Positions 56,230-64,000 of a stretch of DNA of 64,000 nucleotides are shown here, in pieces. Numbering within the stretch: position 1 is the stretch's first letter; each line of letters opens with the position of its first letter. The notes beneath the pieces are model-generated. The model saw only the letters and a list, made by a program, of their open reading frames with translations, searched no databases and was not told where the DNA came from. The DNA is from Anthostomella pinea (Eukaryota; Ascomycota; Sordariomycetes; Xylariales; Xylariaceae): contig CAUWAG010000013.1 in NCBI GenBank assembly GCA_963556695.1, positions 1,364,001-1,428,000 of the forward strand. Direction: 5' to 3'. The position numbers were made by a program, and so were the translations under genes.

Positions 56230-56773
56230 TCATGGGGCGACCCAGAATGTGCCCTCAACCTCGACGATATCATCGTCGTTCAGTCTGTCCACCTCGACAA
56301 TCGTCCGCGGCGGATACATATTGGTATCATTCCCCCATAGTTCCTGCTGCACCTGGTTGCAGAGCGGACGGAACCTGTACATGTCCGTCGTGTACACCAC
56401 CAGACGGGCGCAGGAATAGCGATCTGTCCCCTCCATCTCCGCCAGCGCGATCATGTTCTCAAACGCCAGCTGAATGCGTGGGAGGCCCGTGGGGGCCAGG
56501 GTGCTGTTGGATCGATATATGCCGCGCATGCCTACATAGGGTCAAATGCTTTTCGTCAGTGCTGGTATCTAGGTTCCAGGACAAAGGGACGGACCGCTGA
56601 CCGGCAATGTATAATACGTTACCGGCCTTGGACATCAAGCTCCACGGCCCGGTACTTGCAAAGAAAGTCGAGGGGTTGTAGATTTCCACACCGGCGGGTG
56701 ACGTATAATTCGGCTGGAGCTTCGCCAATGCTGTTGTGCCCAACGCGGCTCTAAGTGCTATGATTGATTTCAT
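56230..56773 (-). CDS. RidA (YjgF/YER057c/UK114) family protein
   Basis: Two exons: 56773-56602 and 56531-56230 (157 aa), joined by a 70-nt intron with a GTCAGC donor and TAG acceptor to give LYIAGMRGIYRSN in frame. RidA proteins deaminate reactive enamine/imine intermediates; fungal members with this pattern are poorly characterised. The conserved arginine of the active-site motif is present in PPRTIVEVDRL, with a conserved glutamate in VEVEGTFW. FENMIALAEMEGTDRYSCARLVVYTTDM is the usual central helix-strand region. Unlike classic RidA, the N-terminus begins MKSIIALRAALGTTALA, which could be a weak secretion or mitochondrial signal. The intron donor is the least certain point. Confidence 0.82.
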
Positions 56774-57460
56774 TTTGCGCTACTCTGCCCCAGCAATAAA
56801 TACTGAGATGTAAGATTCAATACTAAGTCAAAGTTTTGAATTTTGAATGAGGCTGCGTCGCTCTATCATTGTCCTCACCTACCTCCTACCTAGACAGTAA
56901 GCAAACCAACTACAGCGACAGTTATTCGACAGCTGACATATCACATCAATGTGCCTTTGTGGTAGCGGAACCAGAACAGAGATCTATCACAAGTCTTGGT
57001 TGGGATGATCTGTATTCTGGTTGGTGCTTGGTTCAGTTCGGACGGGAAGGGATCCCATCCGAGAAGTATATAAATACATAAATTACAGTGGGTTAGTACC
57101 TGTCACCTGGGGCAGCCATCCCAGGTAACCTTATCGTAGAACGCCCTGGATGACAGGAGATCCGATAAGGTACTGGTGGCTGGATCCAGTGGCTGGGATC
57201 CACATCAAGGTGCATCAAGATGGCTGAAGTGTTTAACGGGAGGGAAGCCTCAATCAGTTGCACATGCAAAGTCCATAGCGCATGGATTGTGGCTCATATT
57301 GTGGCTGGAGAGCTTACGTCATGCCCAATATTCTTGGCGAACTGCCGGAACAGAAATGGAATGCATTGACTCAGGGAGAAAAGGAAATTCTTAATGACAC
57401 AATTTGGACTCGAATCACCTATATCACGGACAGCTCCTCGTAATACCTAATCAATCAAGA
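56774..57460. other. Intergenic region with repeat trace
   Basis: No gene seen. The block at about 57008-57075 resembles one at 16018-16085. Nearby are GGATCC-centred inverted segments and a GGTAACCTTATCG...CGATAAGGTAC inverted repeat pair at 57124-57175. Possibly a small mobile-element relic in the promoter of the AIM3-like gene. Confidence 0.4.
57008..57075. repeat. Possible dispersed repeat, related to 16018-16085
   Basis: Both sites share TCTGTATTCTGG, then TGCTTG.TT, GGGAAGGGAT or AGAAGGGAT, and CCCATCC.AGAAGTA in the same order over ~65 bp with small gaps. The similarity is modest and could mark two decayed copies of one element. Confidence 0.35.
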
Positions 57461-58965
57461 ATGGCAGATTGGAAGGGCATCGTAAAGGGAGGTTGGCATC
57501 CAGGAAAGGAAGGGCATGGGCCTTCAGTGACGGGTAAAGTGGTAAGCACCCGACCATTCCGCCGTCCGCGCCGCCGTCAGCCGGCCGCGCTCAGCAAATA
57601 TTGACCGTCGCGTACGTACAGAAAGGATTAGGAAAGGGACTCCTCGGTCGAGGTGACAACTCCTCGCCGGAAAGCCAGGAGCATGTAGCCGCGCCAATAT
57701 CCTCGCTGCGCGACCCATCTTCGTTCGGACCTCCTCCGAAGCGTACCGGGTATGGCGGGAACGTGGCAGCGGCAGCGGCAGGGAGCCCTTCGCCGGCCGG
57801 CTCATATACACCCGCATCGCAGTATCAGACACAGTCGTATAGTGTCAGTAGCCTTGTTTCCCTTCCACGGCATTAGCAGTAGATCATGCTTTTGTGGTAG
57901 TCCTGCTTCATCAGTACCGAAAAGCAGTTCATGCATGTTTGTCCTGTTGCTGAAACTCGACGCTAATCGACAAATTCTACACAGACTGCAGCGCCAGCAA
58001 CGTCACCAGTCGGGCAGGCCTACAACCCACAGCCTTCCCACGGAGCGCACGAGACAGAAGAGCCCGTAGCCGAGCCGAAACCATACCGCGTCGACACCAC
58101 CGGCCTATCAATCTCGCACCTCCCACCACCGCCCGTCCGTCGCGACGGCGCAGACGGACGCAGTCCACCCCCACCAGCAGCACCACCATCACACTCAGCA
58201 GCCAAGACAAAGCCGCCGCCCTCGCTACCGCCTCGACTCCCTCCCCGCAGCGGTAACAGCTCTCCAGTCCACGCGCCGAGCCCGACTTCCACTGGTGGAA
58301 GTAGTCAGCCCGGTTACCTGAATCAAGGGGCCGTGAGTCGGCTGGGCGCAGCTGGGATATCCGTCCCCGGCCTGGGGATAGGCGGCGGCGGCGCAGCACC
58401 TCCTCTTCCACTGCCACCACCGGCGCGGAACTCTCCGACGTCGACCGGGTCGCCGAGCACGACATCGAGCAGCGGGCAGATCAACGAACTACAATCCCGG
58501 TTTTCTAGGCTGGGCAACTCTTACTCGTCGCACCCAGAGAGTACGTCGCCCGCAAACACAACCACGCAAGCAGCACAAGGCGCGACATGGGCGCAGAAGC
58601 AAGCCGCGCTGAGAACGGCGTCGAGTTTCCAGAAGGACCCGTCGTCCGTCTCGTTCGCCGACGCCAAGACGGCAGCCGGGACGGCGAATAAGTTCCGCCA
58701 GAGGCATGGGGACCAGGTCGCGTCTGGGATGCAGACGGCAAACAGACTGGGGCAGCGGTTTGGCACTGTTGCAGGTGCTGCAAGGCCTCCTCCACCAGGT
58801 AGTGACCGCGAGCAGAGTCCGCAGGCCCAGGTTTCGGGCTTGCTGGGGAAGAAGAAACCTGTCCCTCCGCCACCACCAAAGAAGAAGCCTGAGTTGTCGG
58901 TAGGCGGTGGTCCGGAGCCAGACCCTCCGCCTGTCCCGTTAGCTTCGAGACCGAGGTTTGACTGA
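57461..58965 (+). CDS. AIM3-like proline-rich actin-patch protein
   Basis: Three exons: 57461-57541, 57622-57843 and 57985-58965 (427 aa). Yeast Aim3 associates with Rvs167 at cortical actin patches. The first exon encodes MADWKGIVKGGWHPGKEG, the N-terminal signature of this family. The rest is disordered and rich in Pro, Ser and Gly, with polyproline SH3-ligand stretches (LPPPPVRRD, PSLPPRLPPR, KPVPPPPPKKKPEL). One conserved island, FADAKTAAGTANKFRQRHGDQV...ANRLGQRFG, is near residues 325-365. Introns: GTAAGC...CAG and GTCAGT...GCTAATC...CAG. The protein is shorter than yeast AIM3. Assignment rests on the N-terminal motif and the conserved island; verprolin-like proteins are the alternative. 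Confidence 0.65.
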
Positions 58966-59339
58966 GTAACGTAACGTAGTGAATGAAGAATGAACTGTCA
59001 CGTTGTCCACCCCTTGCAGTATTGTCCGGTGAAGTTACCTGGTAGAGGGCGAGGTTAAAAGCAGTAGATACGGACCACGGTAAGGGTTCCTAGATGCGGT
59101 AAGGGTTCCTGGATGCGGTAAGGTTCCTCGATGCTATTAGGGTCCCAGGAGTCTTCACATTCGAATGTCAATGGGCAGTGTCGGATTGTCAGGCTTCAGC
59201 TGCGTACTGCATTGTTCGGCGCTTATAGAATTATCTATATGGTAAGCCTGATTTTGCGGAAGACAAAAACAGAAGTGGCATATATCATTTTCCCGTAGCC
59301 CATCAGCGTCACTTGATTCCTCGGCAAATAGCGGTCCAT
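58966..59339. other. Convergent intergenic region with tandem repeat
   Basis: Between the 3' ends of the AIM3-like gene and TCTP. An imperfect 19-bp tandem repeat (GCGGTAAGGGTTCCTRGAT) with about three copies and a diverged fourth lies at 59077-59150. The rest is AT-rich 3' flank. Confidence 0.6.
59077..59150. repeat. 19-bp tandem repeat
   Basis: Copies read CGGTAAGGGTTCCTAGATG, CGGTAAGGGTTCCTGGATG, CGGTAAGGTTCCTCGATG and a degraded CTATTAGGGTCCCAGGA. Located in the 3' flank shared by two convergent genes. Confidence 0.85.
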
Positions 59340-60140
59340 TTAGACCTTCATCTCCTCCAACCCGTGCTTCCAGACGGTGACATAGGGGGTGATACCATCC
59401 TCGCGGTAGTTTAGAAGGACAACCCTGGCAACAGGAGGTCAGTCAAACCTCACAATGAAAATTGGGTTCTTGAAGACTTACATTCCATCAACATCCATGT
59501 TCTCGCCAGTGTAGAATTCGTAGTCCTTGAAGTTGGCCACGATCTTCTTGGCGTATGCCTGGGCCTTGGTCTGGAAGTCTTTGACCTCCTCGGGCGAGCG
59601 GCCCGACTCCTGCAGGTACTTGGTGACCTTCTTCATGTACCCTGTTACGCCCCGGATGTTAGATAACAATGGCTACCCCCCGCCACCGGAATGGAGCCCT
59701 ACCCTTGAGGTGAGAGAGATATGAAGCCTTGTCGAATTGGGTGGACTGCAGGCGGAAGGAGTGGACAATGTTGTTGACCTTCTGGGCAGCGTCCTCGTTG
59801 CCCTCGTCGGCCTCCTCGGCGGAAGCGTTGGCGCCGGTGTCTGCGCGTCGATAGTGTCAGCCGCGGGGGTCTGTGAAGGGCCTGCGATAGATGCCCCAGA
59901 GGAGGCGCATAGGTAAACGTACTAACTTCGACAGCGCCAATCTCGATCATGGCACAGTCGGCCTCGTAGACAACGCCATCGACTTCCTTCAGGTCGTAGG
60001 AGTCGGACAGGAGCTCGTCCTTGCTCTCAATGAGGGCGTCCTGCAGTGCGGGTTGGCGTTAGCGGGATGACTCTCGGCAGGGGGTTCCAGGGTGCCAGTG
60101 CCATGCTCTGCACGGGGTGACATGCCTTGAAAATCTTCAT
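59340..60140 (-). CDS. TMA19: Translationally controlled tumour protein (TCTP/TMA19)
   Basis: Conserved abundant protein associated with ribosomes and the cytoskeleton and with a guanine-nucleotide-related role on eEF1A and small GTPases. Five exons: 60140-60126, 60040-59923, 59840-59703, 59641-59482 and 59424-59340, giving 171 aa, the normal family length. The family signature [22 protein letters not shown] is in exon 2, the helical hairpin [32 protein letters not shown] spans exons 3-4, and the TCTP-2 signature [22 protein letters not shown] spans exons 4-5. The first exon is only 15 nt (MKIFK) and is followed by a GC-AG intron (AAG|GCATGT, branch CGCTAAC). Other donors are GTACGT, GTAGGG and GTAAGT. 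Five exons in 800 bp is intron-dense, common for highly expressed translation genes in fungi. Confidence 0.96.
60041..60125 (-). other. GC-AG first intron of TCTP
   Basis: An 85-nt intron with donor AAG|GCATGT, branch site CGCTAAC and acceptor TGCAG. The nearest GT (GTCACC, 4 nt further in) would create a stop after the junction, so the GC donor is needed to join MKIFK to [13 protein letters not shown]. Confidence 0.85.
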
Positions 60141-61598
60141 TTTGGCGGTGGTGAAGCGAGGGAGGACGGATTACTGGTAGAACGAGTCGGAAGATGTATG
60201 GGAACGGCGCAGACGAAGATACGCTGATGGAGAGAGGGCGGATTTTGCGAACTGGACAATGCTAAGAAATAATGAGGGGCAGCAGGCCAATTCAATCTAA
60301 AGACCCTCAAAATTTTGGCAGCGGAAAAGTGGACCATGGAGAGATGGAGCGGCCAGGCCATACCCGGCTTAGTGCACGAGCCACCTGCAGTGTTTAGATC
60401 CAGACTCCAGAGTTTATTGTCCACCAGCACTCGTCGACTGCCAGCTGTCAGCTGGCTTTATTAGAGTTCAATACACCTGCCACCACCGCCCACTGTAATT
60501 CTTCGAGCTTTGGGCGCTAACGAAGCCATCTGCATTGTCGAATTTCCGATGCAAATTCCCATCCAGCCGGCCAGGCAGCATTGTGTATATCGCAACTCCC
60601 AGATCGCATACAATACCTACACGACATGAAACCTCACAGGAGGATACTTATTTTAATCAATGAACAGAAATAGTGAGAATGATGCGACTTGGCTCATTGT
60701 TCGAAATCCAGTCTGGAATTATATTTGTATATATATATAGCCGTCTCCTGGCATGGCAGCGTGGTTGACCAGAGACATGCTCGCCGCGCGATTGGTGGCC
60801 CCCTCGGTACAGAAGTTGTGGCGATGAACATGTGCGATAATAGCTTTGGAAGGCTGTAGTCGAGGACTCAAGGATGCGGGTAGTCTGTCTCAACCCGGTT
60901 GTTTACCATGCTGCACTGCAAATTACATTAAATAAAATCGCCTGTTCTTCAGTGCCGTCAAAACGAACGACATCGGACTGTTGATGGACGTGGTGGGCTG
61001 ATCTGCATATAATGGAGGGATCGAGGGACCGACCCGCGGAAATTGGGTGGAAAGGAGACGGCAAAATTGAAAAGCTTGTGATGACTGATAATTGATGACG
61101 GTGATGGATGTGCATTGCGTTCAAACCTTCGCCCGCGCTATTTCGCCCCCCCTACGGCTCCCTCCCGCCCAGTGCCCAATGCCCATCCGCCGTGTCCGAA
61201 TCCCACCCCATCTCGACCAATTCTAGGTGGGCTTTAATTGATACTACTCTCCAGCGCCGCAGTTCCATCTCAAGTCTTTCCCATCAACATTGAACTTTCT
61301 CGAGGCAGTCAGCAGTCAGCAGTCTGCCCATAATCCTAATAATCACTCTCTTCCTTCCTTACAACCAACCGCCTTACCTACCACAGTACGTGCGTCAACC
61401 AACCGGAACCACCCTCTTTCGAGTCTACCACCATTCACCATTCAGCATTACTTGTCTCTTTCGCGTCAATCCTTTCTTCTGTCCGCTCTGCGACTACCTC
61501 ATCAATTGTACTGTCCCTCCTCGCAGCCTGAATCAGATTATCAGCTGCCTTCCGCTTGATCCCGACCCCGACCCCGAGCCCCGTGCCTCAAGCAGGCC
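60141..61598. promoter_or_regulatory. Divergent intergenic region TCTP/SUR2
   Basis: About 1.46 kb between divergent starts. The plus strand becomes strongly pyrimidine-rich from about 61130 to 61598, marking the SUR2 leader. AT-rich TATATATATAT at 60729-60740 is midway. No gene recognised; the short open frames at 61108-61626 follow the CT bias. Confidence 0.5.
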
Positions 61599-62778
61599 AT
61601 GGTCACGGTCATGGCTACCAATCTGACTTCCGTCACCGACCTCCCTCCGCTGCCCTCCTACACCCTCGTTGAGAGGCCTGACCTGCTATCGTGGCTTCCC
61701 GACTTCTACCTGTCCGTCATCGCGCCCATCGCCGCCTACTGGGTCGTATCCGCCATCTTCCACATCATCGATGAGTACGATCTCTTCCCGCAGTACCGTC
61801 TGCACACGCCTGCCGAGATCGCTCAGCGCAACCGCGCCACGAGATATGAGGTCTTCCGCGATGTTGCCATCCAACAGGTTATCCAAGCCGGCATGGGCAT
61901 CGTCCTCGACTTTACCGACCCGCCGCAAATGACCGGATCCGAGCAATACGATGTCGCCGTATGGGCCAGCAGAGTCCGTGTCGCACAAAGAGCTCTGCCG
62001 GCCGTTCTCGGCCTACTCGGGATCAATGCTGCGACCGTGTCCAAGAACATGGCTGTGTCGCATCCGTTCCTAGCTGGTGCGCTCGCTGGTGGGCATTATC
62101 CATTCCTCGCCTCGGGACTCGACGCAGCAGACGGATCCTCAATACCAGCATTCGCTACGTGGGAGGTTGTTGTTGCAAAGGCCATCTATCACTTCGCCAT
62201 CCCAGCAGTTCAGTTCGCTCTGGCCATAGGCATCCTGGACACATGGCAGTACTTCCTCCACCGCGCAATGCACTCGAACAAGTGGCTCTATAGTAGGTTG
62301 CTTCTCCCCCTGGGATAGGCCTTGGCCAACTGACAAATCAATAGCCAAGTTCCACTCGAGGCACCACCGTCTCTACGTTCCTTACGCTTACGGTGCGCTG
62401 TACAACCACCCAGTCGAGGGGTTCCTTCTCGACACGGCCGGCGCGGGTCTTGCATACAAGTTGGCGGGGATGACTGCGCGACAAGGCATACTGTTCTTCG
62501 TCTGCTCAACAATCAAGACCGTTGACGATCACTGCGGATATGCGCTTCCCTGGGATCCCCTCCAACACATTACCGGCAACAATGCCACATACCACGACAT
62601 CCACCACCAGAGCTGGGGAATCAAGACCAACTTCTCCCAACCCTTCTTTACTTTCTGGGACAGGGTTCTGGGCACCATCTGGAAGGGTGACACGACCCTG
62701 AGGTACGAACGGTCGAGGATCAATGCCGCCAACATTATGCAGGCAGAAGCCAAAAAGACATCTGCCAAGGCTCAGTGA
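61599..62778 (+). CDS. SUR2: Sphinganine C4-hydroxylase SUR2
   Basis: Fatty acid hydroxylase superfamily, a di-iron ER membrane enzyme that converts dihydrosphingosine (or its ceramide) to phytosphingosine. Two exons: 61599-62292 and 62345-62778 (375 aa from the first ATG; a second ATG at 61611, MATNLTSVTD, is equally plausible). The intron is 52 nt (GTAGGT...ATAG) and restores KWLYTKFHSRHHRLYVPYAYGALYNHP. Histidine clusters: HRAMH (~221), HSRHH (~235) and HDIHH (~316), the metal-binding set of the family. Membrane segments: FYLSVIAPIAAYWVVSAIFHII (~30-52), a loop region ~115-165, and AIYHFAIPAVQFALAIGILDTWQYF (~195-220). The C-terminus ends in a lysine-rich tail (AEAKKTSAKAQ), possibly an ER-retrieval type signal. 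Confidence 0.95.
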
Positions 62779-63473
62779 AAAGAGTCCAATTCTGCACTGC
62801 TTGGTGCCCACATTCGCTGTATCATCCTAGGGCTTTTCCTTGATTTTCTGGAGTGGGGGGGGGGGGGATATTCTGGATCGAGACAAGCTTGGGCAAAGGC
62901 TGCATCACAGAATGGTGAAGAGACATTGGGACGGGCGTTGCTCCATGGATCAGTGCTCACTGTTCACTAGGGATTGTTTGGGAAGTGTCGTGCTGCGTCG
63001 ATACGCGCTGTGTAGGATTGTTGGCTGGTGTACACTTTCCCGAAATTGCAACGACTACCACCGAAGAAGGGTTCAATGAACCACTGGACGTGGAAACGAA
63101 ACGGCATTGGATGTCGAAAGTTCTGTTCTGGCGCGGTGCTCTGACTGGGAGCATCCGCTGTTGCTGCTCATAGCTAATGATAATATCCCTTATTTGACCT
63201 CATGAATTCACCATGGGACATTGTGCTTATAACGATACTTGGTCGTGACGTTCCTGGAGCTGGGGTACATACAGTCAACAGGATTGTTCACGGACGGGGT
63301 AGCTGGGCTGGAGACAGCTATCATAGCTCACCCAAACATGACCGAGTCATGGAAGCCCCCAACAGCGCGTCAACACCTTCATCGAGTTAAGAGACAGCTT
63401 AGTTCCTACACCCAGGGCGTATCCTGAGTCCTCCCGCGCCCACCCAATCCCAAGGCCTCGTGAATACATGTTA

Positions 63474-63510
<37 letters not shown>

Positions 63511-64000
63511 CAGGCTTGATGTCCCGAAAGTGGCAGAACAAGAACTTCATTTAGTCCGAGGTTCGCCGGACTTGGTCGTCGAGAAAAGGGACTGGGGAAC
63601 CGCTGCGGTTTCTTCGCACTGGGGATTGGAGTCTTTTTACCACTCAGGTGGCACAGAGTCAATGGCAGCTGGCAGACTGAACAGCGATAAAATAACAAAA
63701 TAATTGGGATGCCCTGGGTTTGAAGCTTTCCTCTCCCAACTTGTAACTTGTACACGGCAACAGGAGAGTCATACGGCAAGGCGGCAATTCCTCCTAGTGC
63801 TCGGCGAACCTCGATGCAGAGCAAGCATGCGGCTGCTCACGCTGCGAGAAGGCTTTCCCATCTACTGAAACTAAGTCCCTACACGGGTCCGAGGCGTCTC
63901 TTCCCACCTTTTGTCAAGTCGCGATTTGCGAACACACGGCTTCCAACAGCCCTCTTCAACGGGCCCAACCTTTCTGTGCTGCCAGCAACTTCGGCCGACC
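62779..64000. other. Intergenic region at the window end
   Basis: No gene recognised over 1.2 kb. Contains a 13-G homopolymer at 62855-62867 in the SUR2 3' flank and a (TA)n microsatellite at 63478-63507. Short open frames on both strands near 63470-63824 run through the TA repeat and are not called. Confidence 0.5.
63478..63507. repeat. (TA)n microsatellite
   Basis: About 15 uninterrupted TA dinucleotides following TTAATTAA. Expected to vary in length between isolates. Confidence 0.95.

Noticed and set aside
57000..57080. Possible dispersed 5S rRNA or tRNA gene
   Set aside because: The GGATCCCATCC-type hairpin drew attention, but I could not match the conserved 5S internal control region or a cloverleaf with a TΨC arm.

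Overview
This window looks like nuclear DNA of a filamentous ascomycete, most likely a Sordariomycete-type Pezizomycotina genome. The evidence is short introns (46 to about 230 nt) with CTAAC or CTGAC branch sites, pyrimidine-rich leaders, gene families typical of that group, and a GC-balanced gene space broken by one AT-rich island of decayed transposons bearing C-to-T decay of the kind produced by repeat-induced point mutation (RIP). All gene models were built by hand from splice signals. Most summed exon lengths divide exactly by three.

Layout: 0.2-5.6 kb, nucleoporin NUP192 (minus). 6.6-15.8 kb, the ATM-family checkpoint kinase TEL1 (plus), divergent from NUP192. 17.4-18.9 kb, a secreted agmatinase-like ureohydrolase (plus). 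19.9-20.9 kb, the Rho GTPase CDC42 (minus). 23.7-24.4 kb, a VMA22/CCDC115-type V-ATPase assembly factor (plus). 26.0-26.7 kb, a small secreted NTF2-like protein. 28.8-29.2 kb, a small cysteine-rich secreted protein broken by an in-frame TAG. 29.4-36.2 kb, the AT-rich island: a Fot1/pogo-type DNA transposon with terminal inverted repeats and nested insertions, LTR-like fragments and a solo LTR with target duplication. 36.2-39.4 kb, unassigned, possibly relic coding sequence. 39.5-41.3 kb, cytosolic asparaginyl-tRNA synthetase. 45.4-47.8 kb, a four-RRM RNA-binding protein (Nrd1/Mrn1 family) behind a long CT-rich leader. 49.3-51.0 kb, a histidine acid phosphatase (minus), divergent from a mitochondrial PPR protein at 51.5-54.2 kb. 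54.5-55.9 kb, the kinetochore protein MIS12/MTW1 (minus). 56.2-56.8 kb, a RidA-family protein (minus). 57.5-59.0 kb, an AIM3-like proline-rich protein (plus). 59.3-60.1 kb, TCTP/TMA19 (minus). 61.6-62.8 kb, sphinganine C4-hydroxylase SUR2 (plus).

The genes are mostly independent housekeeping functions (nuclear pore, DNA damage signalling, polarity, translation, kinetochore, mitochondrial expression, sphingolipids), not a pathway cluster. The accessory part is 25.7-38.4 kb, where two small secreted-protein genes lie between tandem repeats and the transposon island. I found no tRNA or rRNA gene, CRISPR array, secondary-metabolite cluster or virus-like gene. The most interesting signals are the TAG in the secreted-protein gene beside the RIP-type island, three GC-AG introns in early positions of three conserved genes, and the nested, directionally mutated transposon.
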